47,759 nucleotides of DNA from Plectonema radiosum NIES-515 (GTDB lineage Bacteria > Cyanobacteriota > Cyanobacteriia > Cyanobacteriales > Nostocaceae), in NCBI RefSeq assembly GCF_025753815.1, contig NZ_JAOWRF010000334.1, positions 1 through 47,759 on the forward strand, in the 5' to 3' direction. Positions 18,112 through 27,080 of this stretch are shown piece after piece. Made by a program: the position numbers and the translations under genes. Within the stretch, counting starts at the first letter, position 1. Each line of letters begins with the position of its first letter. Below the pieces are notes generated by a model, which did no database searches, was not told the origin of the DNA, and worked only from the letters and a program-made list of their open reading frames with translations.

Positions 18112-18238
18112 GGGCACGCTCGCATGGGGCATAGGGCATGGGGCATGGGGCATTGGTAATAATTCTTTTCCTTTTCCCCTTCCCCTTTTCCCATTGCCCA
18201 ATGCGAGCGTGCCCATTGCCCAATGCCCAATTACCTTT
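18112..18238. repeat. Short tandem repeats and a 14-bp inverted repeat between purA and rplY
   Basis: GGGCACGCTCGCAT (18112-18125) is the exact inverse of ATGCGAGCGTGCCC (18201-18214). Around them are heptads GGGCATG and CCCATTG/CCCAATG, separated by a pyrimidine tract (TTCCTTTTCCCCTTCCCC). The tract can fold into a long hairpin ending 13 bp before the rplY start codon, so it forms most of the rplY leader. Confidence 0.85.
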
Positions 18239-18250
18239 TTCCCAACTTGT

Positions 18251-18850
18251 ATGGATCTCACAATTGAATCTCAAAAGCGCCCAGAAGGCAGCAAACCGAA
18301 GGCTTTGCGCCGTTCTGGGCGAATTCCGGCGAATTTATATGGTCACAAAGGTACAGAGTCTATTGCTTTGACTATTGATGCCAAAACCGTTGAGCGTCTG
18401 CTGAAAAAAGGTTCAGTCAACAACACGTTGATTGATTTAAAAATTACTGATATCCCTTGGCAAGGTAAAACTTTGTTGCGGGAAGTTCAGATTCATCCAG
18501 CAAAACGCACCCCCTTCCACCTCAGCTTTTTTGCGGTGGCAGGTCACGGTCCGACTACGGTAGAAGTACCACTGCGGTTTGTCGGAGAAGCGATCGGCGT
18601 TAAACAAGAAGGTGGTATGTTAGACACCGTGTTTAACCAATTGCAAGTCAGTTGCGAACCAGAAAATATCCCCGAAGCAATTGAAGTTGATGTTTCTAAC
18701 ATGAAAGTTGGTGACAGCTTGCAGATCCATCAGCTTTCATTGCCCCCAGGTGTGACAGCTTTAGCTGAACCAGAGCAACTTGTTGTCAGCGTTTTACCAT
18801 CACAAGGGTCAGCTGAAAGCGAGTCTACAGACACTGAAACTCAGTCTTAA
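18251..18850 (+). CDS. rplY: 50S ribosomal protein L25 (CTC-type general stress form)
   Basis: This 199-aa protein has an N-terminal L25 5S-rRNA-binding domain ([16 protein letters not shown]) followed by the CTC beta-domain ([22 protein letters not shown], then a [17 protein letters not shown] segment). The tail is acidic, rich in Ser, Glu and Thr. The ATG at 18251 is right. A longer reading from 18194 would start inside the short tandem repeats and add a non-homologous peptide. No Shine-Dalgarno is visible because the repeats fill the leader. A strong intrinsic terminator follows at 18883-18908. Confidence 0.95.
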   Translation: MDLTIESQKRPEGSKPKALRRSGRIPANLYGHKGTESIALTIDAKTVERLLKKGSVNNTLIDLKITDIPWQGKTLLREVQIHPAKRTPFHLSFFAVAGHGPTTVEVPLRFVGEAIGVKQEGGMLDTVFNQLQVSCEPENIPEAIEVDVSNMKVGDSLQIHQLSLPPGVTALAEPEQLVVSVLPSQGSAESESTDTETQS

Positions 18851-18882
18851 GCAAGCTTGAGTATATAATAATTGTCGATGAT

Positions 18883-18908
18883 ACCAGGAGGTAACTCCTG
18901 GTTTTTTT
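18883..18908 (+). terminator. Intrinsic terminator of rplY
   Basis: Perfect 8-bp stem ACCAGGAG / CTCCTGGT with the loop GTAA, followed by a run of T (18902-18908). Textbook Rho-independent form, 33 bp after the stop. Confidence 0.9.
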
Positions 18909-18947
18909 GTGTTTGAATTGCCAACTCACCAAGGACGCTAAAAAAAG

Positions 18948-20489
18948 ATGACAGTTTCTGTTCCAGCTTTGATTGAGCAAATGTTGCAACCTGGGTTTTA
19001 TCCCCATGCGGTAACTGAACCAATTCAACTGATTCAAACGCACATTTCTTATGTGCTCCTAACTGGGGATTATGCTTATAAAGTAAAAAAGCCGATGAAT
19101 TTTGGCTTTTTGGACTTTTCAACTTTGGAAAAACGGCAGCATTTTTGCAATGAAGAATTGCGGTTAAATCAGCGGGGTGCAGCAGAACTGTATTTAGAAG
19201 TTTTGCCTATTACTCTGACGGATAATCAATATCATCTGGGAGGAACGGGAGAAGCTGTAGAATATGTGTTGAAAATGCAGCAATTTCCTCAGGAGACTTT
19301 ATTTAGCGCTTTATTTGAGCAGGGTAAGTTGAATGAAACAGATTTGGAACACTTGGGACAAGTTGTAGCTGAATATCACGCGAAAACTGAAACTAGCGAT
19401 CGCATTCGCACTTTTGGTGAAGTTGCTCAAGTTAGAGAAGCGTTTGACGAAAATTACCAGCAAACTGAAAAATATATCGGTGGTCCTCAAACCCAGATGC
19501 AGTTTGACGAAACAAAGCTATATACAGATAAGTTTTTTGCAGAACGCACAGAACTATTTAAAAGTCGCATTGCCAATAACTTCATTCGTGAATGTCACGG
19601 AGACTTGCACTTAAGAAATATTGCTTTGTGGCACGATAAAATTTTGCTGTTCGATTGCATTGAGTTTAATGAACCGTTTCGCTTTGTCGATGTCATGTTC
19701 GACATCGCATATGCTGTGATGAATCTGGAAGCAGAGCAGCGACAAGATTTGAGTAATGCCTACTTAAATACTTATGTTGAGCAAACCGGTGATTGGGAAG
19801 GGTTACAGGTACTACCGATATATTTAAACCGTCAAGCCTATGTCAGGGCAAAGGTGACATCGTTTTTGTTAGACGATCCAGGTGTTCCCGCAACGGTTAA
19901 GGAAGAGGCGGCTAAAACTGCATCTGAGTATTATAAACTGGCTTGGAATTATACTAAACCCAAGCAAGGAAAATTAATATTGATGTCGGGGTTGTCGGGT
20001 TCTGGTAAAAGTACCACAGCGCGGTTATTATCTCGTGAGCTAGGAGCAATTCTGATTCGTTCGGATGCCGTGCGGAAACATTTGGCGGGAATTCCACTTT
20101 TAGAACGGGGTGGGGATGATTTATATACACCTGAGATGACTGAGAAAACTTATGCACGCTTGCTAGAACTAGGAATTATACTGACAAATCAAGGTTACAC
20201 GGTGATTTTGGATGCCAAGTACGATCGAGAGAAGTTGAGAAAAGAAGCGATCGCTTCTGCTAATAAACACCAACTTCCCCTACAAATTATCCAATGCACC
20301 GCACCAGTATCGGTTTTGCAACAACGGTTGCGCGATCGCACAGGTGATATTGCCGATGCCACAGCAGATTTATTACAATCACAACTTAACTCGGCTGAAC
20401 CCTTCACCGAAGAAGAAAAACCCTACCTGAAAATTTTGGATACAACTCAACCACAACAGGCACAATTAAAAGAAGTAATTCGCCAATAG
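18948..20489 (+). CDS. APH-like kinase fused to a P-loop kinase domain (COG2187-COG0645 type)
   Basis: This 513-aa two-domain protein resembles proteins often annotated as bifunctional aminoglycoside phosphotransferase/ATP-binding protein. The N-terminal half has a kinase-like fold: Lys in DYAYKVKKPMNFGFLDFS, catalytic loop ECHGDLHLRNIALW and metal motif LFDCIEFNEPFRFVDVMFDIAY. The C-terminal domain begins near residue 345 with a Walker A (MSGLSGSGKSTTARLLS), then RSDAVRKHLAG and the lid-like RLRDRTGDIADAT. ATG 18948 follows an A-rich tract. It may be co-transcribed with the membrane-protein gene 10 bp downstream. The substrate is unknown; resistance is not implied. Confidence 0.88.
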   Translation: MTVSVPALIEQMLQPGFYPHAVTEPIQLIQTHISYVLLTGDYAYKVKKPMNFGFLDFSTLEKRQHFCNEELRLNQRGAAELYLEVLPITLTDNQYHLGGTGEAVEYVLKMQQFPQETLFSALFEQGKLNETDLEHLGQVVAEYHAKTETSDRIRTFGEVAQVREAFDENYQQTEKYIGGPQTQMQFDETKLYTDKFFAERTELFKSRIANNFIRECHGDLHLRNIALWHDKILLFDCIEFNEPFRFVDVMFDIAYAVMNLEAEQRQDLSNAYLNTYVEQTGDWEGLQVLPIYLNRQAYVRAKVTSFLLDDPGVPATVKEEAAKTASEYYKLAWNYTKPKQGKLILMSGLSGSGKSTTARLLSRELGAILIRSDAVRKHLAGIPLLERGGDDLYTPEMTEKTYARLLELGIILTNQGYTVILDAKYDREKLRKEAIASANKHQLPLQIIQCTAPVSVLQQRLRDRTGDIADATADLLQSQLNSAEPFTEEEKPYLKILDTTQPQQAQLKEVIRQ

Positions 20490-20499
20490 ATTTAAGCTT

Positions 20500-21009
20500 A
20501 TGGCACCAAAAAAGAACGACTTCGGCGGTTTGATTACCATCTCTCAAGCTTTCTTTTCTCAACTCGTCTTTGGGTTATTTTTAACACTCATATTTACCAT
20601 GACGGGCGCCCCACCATCCCTAAGTATCTTCTTAGGTATATTGGGGGGTATAGCCTTAGGTGGGTTGACAACCGCAACTAGAACCAGTCCTCAAGCCCCT
20701 ACTTTAGGTTCAGCTGATGGTATTGATGCCGGACTGAAATACTGGTTATTTTTCTTGCTGGGCTTTCTAGTTTTGGGATATCCAGCACCGATGAGTGTTT
20801 TCTTGAGCGCATTAGCCGGTTTAGGGGGGGGCTGGATTATTGCTTGGTGGGAAACCTCAGAAGAAACTAAAACTCAATTAGCTGCTGAAGGCTCAGAAGA
20901 CGATCAAGGAGAACTCCCAAACGAAAGGGCAATCAAACGGAAACGCAGACCCACTCGTCGTTTCCGTCGCTCTCGTGGAGGTTTCAATTTGAGGTTTTGG
21001 GAAAGGTAG
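20500..21009 (+). CDS. Conserved cyanobacterial-type membrane protein (169 aa)
   Basis: Function unknown. Four hydrophobic segments can be drawn: about residues 16-34, 40-60, 82-100 and 105-118. Small residues in the second and fourth (GILGGIALGG, ALAGLGGGW) suggest close helix packing. The tail is strongly basic (KRKRRPTRRFRRSRGG), likely cytoplasmic and perhaps bound to phospholipid or nucleic acid. It starts 10 bp after the upstream kinase-like gene, suggesting one transcript. Confidence 0.75.
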   Translation: MAPKKNDFGGLITISQAFFSQLVFGLFLTLIFTMTGAPPSLSIFLGILGGIALGGLTTATRTSPQAPTLGSADGIDAGLKYWLFFLLGFLVLGYPAPMSVFLSALAGLGGGWIIAWWETSEETKTQLAAEGSEDDQGELPNERAIKRKRRPTRRFRRSRGGFNLRFWER

Positions 21010-21021
21010 TCTAATTAGTTG

Positions 21022-21220
21022 TTGGTTGATGGTCAACAGTCAATAGTCAATAGTTAGGCTGCACCTGGTTGCCCTCAGGCTGGAAGCCTGGGGCTATACA
21101 AACAAAGCCCACCTGCGTGGGCTTTATTAGGCGCATCTTCATATAGAAATAGTATATCAACTATCAACTAACCACTAACAACTATCAACTAACCACTATC
21201 AACTATCAACTAACCACTAA
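21022..21220. repeat. Short tandem repeat tract with hairpins
   Basis: Variants of CAATAGT and of AACTATC/AACTAACCACT repeat many times at both ends. Between them are two hairpins, CAGGCT/AAGCCTG and AAAGCCCAC ctgc GTGGGCTTT (about 21107-21128). The latter could terminate the upstream transcript. No coding capacity. Confidence 0.75.
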
Positions 21221-21229
21221 CCATTCCTA

Positions 21230-22021
21230 ATGTTTTTATATCTTTCTAAGTTATTACCGCTGTTTTTTTACCCTTTAGGGTTAGCCTGCGTTTTTTTGCT
21301 GTTTTCACTTGTTATGCTGTGGAAAAGACCGCGCATAGCAGCAATGGCGATCGCATTAGCATTAACTATATTGCTTGTTTCTGGTAATGCTTGGGTTTCT
21401 CACTCTTTGGTGCGATCGCTTGAATGGCAAAATCTCCCCAGAGCGGAAATACCTTCTTCTGAAGCAATTGTGGTTTTGGGTGGTGCAACTAAATCAGCTA
21501 CTCCGCCACGTCCAGGTGTAGATTTAAATGAAGCAGGCGATCGCGTTATTTACGCAGCTCAACTTTATCGCCAAAAAAAAGCCCCCATAATCATTCTCAG
21601 TGGTGGTCGCATCGATTGGCGCGGCAGCGGTTCCCCAGAGTCAGGGGATATGGCAACAATTCTGACTTCTATTGGTATACCAACAGAGGCAATTGTCCAA
21701 GAACCTGACTCTCTCAATACTCATGAAAATGCCGTAAATGTCCAGAAAATTCTCGCGGCTCGTGGTATTCGTCGCGTATTGTTAGTTACTTCGGCAATGC
21801 ATATGCCGCGATCGCTACTTATCTTCAAGCGTCAAGGAATTGATGCTATTCCCGCACCTACTGATTTTCTCGTCAGTCAGGGCGAAATGCAAGAACTCGC
21901 CAGCACTCCCAAAGCCGCAATTTTAAACTTCTTTCCCGATAGTGGGAACTTAGAGCAATTTACCAGCGCTGTAAAAGAGTACATTGGTACTGTCGTCTAT
22001 CGTTTACGTGGTTGGCTTTGA
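21230..22021 (+). CDS. YdcF/SanA/ElyC family (DUF218) membrane protein
   Basis: This 263-aa protein has two N-terminal transmembrane helices (about residues 8-30 and 37-58) followed by a DUF218 domain. Visible motifs are AIVVLGGATK, NEAGDRVIYAAQLYRQ, IILSGGR, EPDSLNTHENA and VLLVTSAMHMPRS. The family includes ElyC and SanA, which act in envelope polysaccharide or peptidoglycan-precursor metabolism, but the chemistry is unresolved. ATG 21230 follows directly on the short tandem repeat tract, so there is no recognisable ribosome-binding site. Confidence 0.9.
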   Translation: MFLYLSKLLPLFFYPLGLACVFLLFSLVMLWKRPRIAAMAIALALTILLVSGNAWVSHSLVRSLEWQNLPRAEIPSSEAIVVLGGATKSATPPRPGVDLNEAGDRVIYAAQLYRQKKAPIIILSGGRIDWRGSGSPESGDMATILTSIGIPTEAIVQEPDSLNTHENAVNVQKILAARGIRRVLLVTSAMHMPRSLLIFKRQGIDAIPAPTDFLVSQGEMQELASTPKAAILNFFPDSGNLEQFTSAVKEYIGTVVYRLRGWL

Positions 22022-22520
22022 GAATACTTTTTAGAGGAAAGCTGCCTACAGTTTTTAGCTGTTGCGATCGCTTGTTTCTTCTATTGATTGGTTATCTTGT
22101 GAAGTTAAATCGGATAAGTTTGCTTTTTGCTCCCACGAGTAATTACATATTTTGGTATGAATCAGTGTGCCTAGTGTGAAATTAATCAGTGCTGCCACTG
22201 AATCGGTAAAAACCATATCTATAGCTTGGTTAAACATAATTTTTCGTGAAGTAAGTTTTTTAGTTGTAGTTGGACGTAAAAATTACTTCACAAGACAAAA
22301 CGCCTTTTTCAGATAAAAATTAAAATTTCACCCTCAGAATTTACACTTATTTGTCGGAAAAATTGCTGCCTGGATGCGATCGCGTAGTAAATAAATCACA
22401 GGTATCACTCTACACCGTATTCCCGGCATTTTTTCAACCACACGGATGCATCGAGCAGGCAAGTTTTGTTTGTGTAACCCCACCCTTGCCTTGGTGAGGA
22501 TGCCTTTTTTCACGAGAGGA
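22022..22520. other. Intergenic region with a doubtful small ORF
   Basis: About 500 bp between two convergent genes. A 60-codon minus-strand frame (22055-22237, starting MFNQAIDMVFTDSV) has an ATG but no Shine-Dalgarno or known motif; it could be a small protein but is not supported. HIP1 sites lie at about 22064 and 22377. No terminator is evident for copA. Confidence 0.4.
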
Positions 22521-25127
22521 TTAATTCCGAAAATTCCGCAAACGTAAGGCATTAGTCACTACAAAGACAGAACTAAATGCCATTGCACCCCCAGCAATCA
22601 TTGGGTTGAGTAACCATCCAAAGATTGGATAGAAAACCCCAGCAGCGATAGGAATACCCGCGACGTTGTAGATAAAAGCAAAGAAAAGATTTTGCCGGAT
22701 ATTGCGGATGGTAGCACGACTAAGTTTAATCGCCGTGACAATGCCTTGTAAATCTCCCGAAATTAAAGTAATGTCACTGGCAGCGATCGCTATATCTGTT
22801 CCCGTCCCAATCGCAAACCCCACATCAGCTTGTGCTAGCGCTGGTGCATCATTGATACCATCACCCACCATCGCAACAAGAGAGTGGGGAAGCGTGGTGT
22901 GGGGGAAGCGTGGTGTGGGGGAAGCGTGGTGTGGGGGCAATACGGTTCGGTTAAGAATATTTGTGAACCCAAAACCCTTGTAGAGACGTTGCACTTGGTA
23001 GTCTCTACATACGTTAACCGAACCGTATTGGGAAGCGTGGTGTGGGGGAAGCGTGGTGTGGGGGAGTGGGGGAAATATATTCTTCCTAGTCTCCTTGTCT
23101 CCAAGGAGTCCCCTTGTCCCCCCATCTCCCCATCCCCCCCTCTCCCCATCCCCCCCTCTCCCCCTCTCTCCTTGCAACGACTTAATCACCGCTACTTTTT
23201 CATCGGGTCGGACTTCGGCAAAGATGTTAGTGATATTAACTTGAGAAGCGATCGCTTGTGCGGTTTGTCGATTATCTCCGGTAAGCATCACCACTTCTAA
23301 ACCCATCTTTTGTAGTGCTTTCACCGCATCTTGTGATGAAGGTTTTAAGGCATCAGCAATGCCCATCAACCCCTCTATTTTGCCATCAACAGCAATCAAG
23401 ACCACTGTTTTACCAGCGGCTTCCCAGACGGGTTTAAAATAATCTAACCTCTCCCCCACACCCTCTCCTACAACAAGAGGGGAGTCATTCTCCCCCTTCC
23501 CTCCCAGGGAAGGGGGTAGGGGGGTTAGGTTCTCTTCCAACCAGCGCTGTGTACCGATTTGTACTAGCTGATTTCCCACAAAGCCTTGGACACCGCTACC
23601 GGCGATCGCTTGAAAATTCTGGGCTTCGGGGAAATTAACTTGTTGCGATCGCGCATAATTTACAATAGCTTCACCCAAAGGATGTTCAGAATTACGTTCC
23701 ACCGCTGCGACTAACTGCAAAAGCTTCATTTCATTGTTATTCGCAGTCCCATTAACAGTTACAAAGTCGGTAACAGTCGGTTTTCCTTGAGTCAAAGTCC
23801 CGGTTTTATCCAGCACAATCGTTTTAATTTTGTGTGCCATTTCTAAGCTGGTTGCATCCTTAATTAAGATGCCATTTTCTGCACCTTTACCAGTTCCCAC
23901 CATCACAGAAGTTGGTGTAGCTAAACCTAAAGCACAAGGACAAGCGATAATCAACACACCAACGGTGGTAATTAAAGATAAACTCAGATTTCGTGTGACA
24001 CTAAACCAAATAATAAAAGTAACAACAGCAATAATAATTACTGCCGGCACAAACCATTCAGTTACCCGATCTGCTAATCTTTGAATTGGTGGGTTGCTTC
24101 CTTGCGCTTGTTGAACTAGTTGAACAATTTGCGCCAAAAACGTATCTTTACCAATTCTTGTAGCCCGAAATTTAAAGCTACCTGTTTTATTAATCGTCGC
24201 TCCAATTACCTCATCACCTGGGACTTTTTTATTCGGTAAACTTTCACCAGTCACCATCGATTCGTCAACTGTAGAATTGCCTTCAATAACTTCCCCATCA
24301 ACCGGAACTTTTTCGCCTGGACGCACTAAAATGACATCATCAATTATTACTTCTTGAATGGGAATATCAATTTCTTTGCCATTGCGAATTACTCTCGCAT
24401 CTCTAGCTTGCAAGCCGATAAGTTGGCGAATTGCCTCGGAAGTTTGTCCCCTAGCGCGACTTTCTAACAACTTTCCTAAAGATATTAAGGTAATAACTAC
24501 TGCTGCTGTTTCATAGTAGACTTCTGGCATCAAGCCTTGATTGACGAAAAAGGCAGGAAAAATAGTAGCAAACAACGAATAGAAATAAGCTGCACTTGTA
24601 CCCAGAACAATTAGCGTGTCCATCGTTGCAGAACGATTTCTTAAAGCTTTCCAGCTATTTATATAGAACTTATAACCGCACCAAAATTGTACAGGTGTAG
24701 TTAAAATTAATTGCAACCAAGGATTATGCAACCATGCAGGAATGAAAGGTAAATGTAAGCCAATCATCATTGGCAACGAACCAATTACCAGTAAAATACT
24801 AATTACTGCTGCAACTGCTAGTTTAATTTTCAAGTTGCGTAATTCTGCAAGACGAACGGCTTTTTCGGCATCATCTTCCCCAGTCATTATGCCTTCATCT
24901 TCTAGAGAATAAGCCGAGTATCCTGCTGCCTCTACAGCTGATTGAATTTGCTTTAAGTTAGTTTTGCGGGGATTATATTTAACTAGGGCTTGTTCTGCAC
25001 CAAAGTTGACGCTACATTCACTTACACCTGTAACGGAAAGAATCGTTTTTTCGATTCTTTTAGCGCAAGAAGCACAACTCATGCCTCTAAGTTTGAGTGT
25101 GAGGGTATCCATATTCAACTTTTTCAT
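22521..25127 (-). CDS. copA: Copper-translocating P1B-type ATPase with repeat-encoded insertions
   Basis: CopA exports Cu(I), or feeds copper to thylakoid targets, using ATP. The 868-aa protein has an N-terminal metal-binding domain (GMSCASC), eight expected transmembrane helices, TGES, the CPC motif [13 protein letters not shown] (about 397), DKTGTLT (about 439), HPLGEAI in the nucleotide-binding domain, TGDN and GDGINDAP. It is over 100 aa longer than usual. The excess is two insertions: about 532-561 ([13 protein letters not shown]), between the N domain and TGDN; and about 651-748, directly before GDGINDAP, from tandem repeats plus a 93-bp element. Both keep the frame. Whether the P domain tolerates the second insertion is uncertain. 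It is divergent from a MerR gene, with a MerR-type promoter at 25248-25278. Confidence 0.93.
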   Translation of the reverse strand: MKKLNMDTLTLKLRGMSCASCAKRIEKTILSVTGVSECSVNFGAEQALVKYNPRKTNLKQIQSAVEAAGYSAYSLEDEGIMTGEDDAEKAVRLAELRNLKIKLAVAAVISILLVIGSLPMMIGLHLPFIPAWLHNPWLQLILTTPVQFWCGYKFYINSWKALRNRSATMDTLIVLGTSAAYFYSLFATIFPAFFVNQGLMPEVYYETAAVVITLISLGKLLESRARGQTSEAIRQLIGLQARDARVIRNGKEIDIPIQEVIIDDVILVRPGEKVPVDGEVIEGNSTVDESMVTGESLPNKKVPGDEVIGATINKTGSFKFRATRIGKDTFLAQIVQLVQQAQGSNPPIQRLADRVTEWFVPAVIIIAVVTFIIWFSVTRNLSLSLITTVGVLIIACPCALGLATPTSVMVGTGKGAENGILIKDATSLEMAHKIKTIVLDKTGTLTQGKPTVTDFVTVNGTANNNEMKLLQLVAAVERNSEHPLGEAIVNYARSQQVNFPEAQNFQAIAGSGVQGFVGNQLVQIGTQRWLEENLTPLPPSLGGKGENDSPLVVGEGVGERLDYFKPVWEAAGKTVVLIAVDGKIEGLMGIADALKPSSQDAVKALQKMGLEVVMLTGDNRQTAQAIASQVNITNIFAEVRPDEKVAVIKSLQGERGRGGDGERGGWGDGGTRGLLGDKETRKNIFPPLPHTTLPPHHASQYGSVNVCRDYQVQRLYKGFGFTNILNRTVLPPHHASPTPRFPHTTLPHSLVAMVGDGINDAPALAQADVGFAIGTGTDIAIAASDITLISGDLQGIVTAIKLSRATIRNIRQNLFFAFIYNVAGIPIAAGVFYPIFGWLLNPMIAGGAMAFSSVFVVTNALRLRNFRN
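22884..23066. repeat. 16-bp tandem repeats interrupted by a palindromic element, inside copA
   Basis: GAAGCGTGGTGTGGGG repeats with a 16-bp period, three copies before and two after a 93-bp inverted-repeat element (22938-23030). The same 16-bp unit, inverted, occurs three times at 43708-43757. Three copies (48 bp) and the 93-bp element are multiples of three. Confidence 0.9.
22938..23030. mobile_element. 93-bp inverted-repeat element nested in the copA tandem repeats
   Basis: Perfect 17-bp ends CAATACGGTTCGGTTAA / TTAACCGAACCGTATTG enclose CCCAAAACCCTT and a palindrome GTAGAGACG ... AGTCTCTAC (22980-23008). The CCCAAAACCCTTGTAGAGACG core also occurs, inverted, in the element at 36414-36504, although the outer ends differ. 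It adds 31 codons to copA. Confidence 0.85.
23446..23532. repeat. C/G-rich repeat in copA encoding [13 protein letters not shown]
   Basis: Runs such as AACCTCTCCCCCACACCC and CCCTTCCCTCCCAGGGAAGG form inverted repeats. The same repeat type lies at 40921-41006 in the CHAT gene in the equivalent frame, and related non-coding sequence lies at about 41930-41997. Confidence 0.85.
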
Positions 25128-25247
25128 AATCCAAAATGCCTAAGTCGTAGGATATAAAGGCATTTACGCATGTATCATGATTCCGATTATTTCAGTACGT
25201 TAAACTAGATTAAAGTACCACTCTTTATGTCAGCTTTACTAAAACTA

Positions 25248-25278
25248 TTATAAAATCTCTAGTTAGGTGGAGAGTCAA
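25248..25278 (-). promoter_or_regulatory. MerR-type copA promoter/operator with 19-bp spacer
   Basis: Read on the minus strand, TTGACT (25273-25278) and TTATAA (25248-25253) are separated by exactly 19 bp. The spacer carries an imperfect dyad of the form TCTCnAnnTAnnTnGAGA. Overlong 19-20 bp spacers bridged by a dyad are the hallmark of MerR-family targets. The promoter reads towards copA with a leader of about 110 nt. Confidence 0.65.
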
Positions 25279-25294
25279 GCAATTCTGAAAAAAC

Positions 25295-25480
25295 AAGATT
25301 CCCGACTTCTTAGAGGATACAGAAGAGCGAATCAGGGGTATTACCCCTTATTTCACGATTTTTCGTCATTATACACAATTGTAGAGACGTTCCGCCGGAA
25401 CGTCTCTACGAGGTTTTTTAATAAAATGAGGGGTCAGACTACCATTCACCAACGGTATCCTTAGAGAAGTTGGGGATCTG
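25295..25480. mobile_element. 186-bp inverted-repeat element between copA and merR
   Basis: Ends of 26 bp, 20 matching (AAGATTCCCGACTTC ... GAAGTTGGGGATCTG), enclose a palindrome GTAGAGACGTTCC / GGAACGTCTCTAC at 25381-25409 and an inner inverted repeat (CCCCTTATTT / AATAAAATGAGGGG). The end sequence also exists alone as a hairpin at 37861-37911. No coding capacity. Confidence 0.7.
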
Positions 25481-25542
25481 AGCAAGGTAAATTTTCAGAA
25501 CTTTTTTATCTATCTGTAGTGTGATAAGTTGAGAAATCTACC

Positions 25543-25956
25543 ATGTTAACTAAAGATAATCAACTGCTGTTAATTGGTCAGGTAACAGCCAAAAGCAAAG
25601 TCCCCATTAGGACGATTCGCTATTACGAAAGTCTCGGTTTACTCAAGTCATCAGGACGAACCGAGGGAAACTTTCGGCAATTTACCGCAGATGTACTGAC
25701 TCGTTTGTCATTTATTAAACGCGCTCAAAAACTGGGGCTGAGTTTGGAAGAAATTGGCGAAATCTTGCAAGTATATGATGGTGGGAAACCAGCGTGCGAT
25801 CGCATTCAACAAAAGCTCGAAGATAAAATATCAGACATTGACCATCAGATAGAACAATTGTTAACCTTGCGAGACGAATTAAAAGGAGTACTATCAGGAT
25901 GGGAAAGTTTGCCAATTAAGTCAGAAAATACAATTTGTCCTTTGATTGGCAACTGA
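25543..25956 (+). CDS. MerR family transcriptional regulator, probable copper/heavy-metal sensor
   Basis: This 137-aa protein has an N-terminal winged-helix MerR domain (TIRYYESLGLLKSSGRTEGNFRQF), a long dimerisation helix, and Cys residues in GGKPACDRIQQ and near the C-terminus in NTICPLIGN, positions used for metal binding in this family. It is transcribed divergently from the copper ATPase, whose promoter has the MerR-type 19-bp spacer. It most likely activates copA on metal binding. The metal (Cu, Ag, Zn or Cd) cannot be fixed by motif alone; the linked CPC ATPase points to copper. ATG 25543 gives a short leader before the DNA-binding domain, and no strong Shine-Dalgarno is seen. Confidence 0.88.
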   Translation: MLTKDNQLLLIGQVTAKSKVPIRTIRYYESLGLLKSSGRTEGNFRQFTADVLTRLSFIKRAQKLGLSLEEIGEILQVYDGGKPACDRIQQKLEDKISDIDHQIEQLLTLRDELKGVLSGWESLPIKSENTICPLIGN

Positions 25957-26005
25957 AAATCTCAAATATTAACTAAGTAGATGAGCATAAATAAACGCTC
26001 CTTAA

Positions 26006-26062
26006 CGTAGTAACGGCTTTAACCGTTAAAACCGAAGCTTGAGCGGTTTACCGCTCACTACG
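26006..26062. repeat. CGTAGT ... ACTACG inverted-repeat element
   Basis: Ends CGTAGT/ACTACG enclose AACGG-TTTAACCGTT and GAGCGG-TTTACCGCTC hairpins. Related units with GTAGTGAGCG...CGCTCA occur at 41861-41883 and 42032-42054. It lies at the 3' ends of two convergent genes. Confidence 0.7.
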
Positions 26063-26087
26063 ATATTTTACGTTTAATTTCGCCCAC

Positions 26088-26831
26088 TTACTTAATTCTG
26101 TTTAATTTGCGCTTTAGCGTCACTGCACCTAAAGCTATTAACCCAAAAGTGAAACTTGGTTCAGGAACAGCCGTAATACTTAATTTATTAATTCCAAAAG
26201 GACGATTTGCAACAGAACTACTAAAAACTAGCCGCTTAATATTAGCAATATCGCTGCTAACACCAAGAAAAACAGCAGAATTATCCAACGCTAACGAGGA
26301 AACCGCATCTAAAGAAAAAGTCCCCAATTCTTGATTTGCGTCATCAAAAGCTGAAACAAATGCTTTATATGGATTTAGTTCAAAAGCTACAGCTAGTTGA
26401 GTACCAGCGCTTTTCACAGGTTTATCAAAGGTAATACTTAAAGGACCCGCATTGCCATCTAGGGGAGGATTGAATTTAGCTCCTGTTAACAAGATATAAT
26501 CACCACTAGCAAAATCAGTTGCTATACCGGGTGTAGGTAAAGTATGAAAAACTAATGGTGCGCTAACACCCGGTTGAGGAAGCGGAATATCTACATTTAA
26601 ACTTAAACTGCGTTGAGATTTAGCTGAAAAAGAATTGGGTAAAACTTTGAAAGGATTAGTTTCACCGAGACTAGACCAATCTATTAAGTCATTACCTTTT
26701 AAAGCAGTCCTATCAGTAACAAATGTTAAGGCTTTAGCTGGTAGTGGTAAAACTGCAACTAAAGCTGTAAGTGCAGCGATTATAATCCCAGACAAACCTT
26801 TATTTGAAAAGTTGATTAATTTGGTTTCCAT
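26088..26831 (-). CDS. PEP-CTERM sorting domain protein, exported
   Basis: A 247-aa protein with an N-terminal signal peptide (GIIIAALTALVAVLPLPAKA) and a C-terminal PEP-CTERM tripartite signal: VPEPS, a hydrophobic helix (FTFGLIALGAVTL) and basic KRKLNR. The body is probably beta-rich with no catalytic motif. PEP-CTERM proteins are sorted by exosortase and are linked to extracellular polymer in many bacteria; many cyanobacteria carry scattered copies. Function unknown. Confidence 0.88.
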   Translation of the reverse strand: METKLINFSNKGLSGIIIAALTALVAVLPLPAKALTFVTDRTALKGNDLIDWSSLGETNPFKVLPNSFSAKSQRSLSLNVDIPLPQPGVSAPLVFHTLPTPGIATDFASGDYILLTGAKFNPPLDGNAGPLSITFDKPVKSAGTQLAVAFELNPYKAFVSAFDDANQELGTFSLDAVSSLALDNSAVFLGVSSDIANIKRLVFSSSVANRPFGINKLSITAVPEPSFTFGLIALGAVTLKRKLNRIK

Positions 26832-27080
26832 ATTAAAGTCTTTAGTAAATCCTTTTCAAAAAGGAAAAGATGTATAAAGACATTACTACACTTGTCACTT
26901 GAGATAAATATGTGTTAAAAAGGTTATTGATAACTTTACTAAGACTTCATCTATAATTCGTCTTCCCCCAAAACTCCGGGAACCGACTTATCACATTACT
27001 TGAGATGCGGCTGCTGAACCCAAGTCTCCCCAATCTCTTCACAACCAAGAGTCTTTTATAAGGCTTCCATTGGAGTATTC

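Noticed and set aside
22055-22237. 60-codon minus-strand ORF with ATG
   Set aside because: No Shine-Dalgarno or recognisable domain; could be real but the sequence does not support it.
22884-23066. Possible CRISPR array in the copA tandem repeats
   Set aside because: The 16-bp units are directly adjacent with no spacers, are shared with another locus, and are translated in frame; no cas gene is near.
25543-25956. CAST-associated MerR-type regulator (CvkR-like)
   Set aside because: The protein has the heavy-metal Cys pattern and is paired with copA, not with cas12k.
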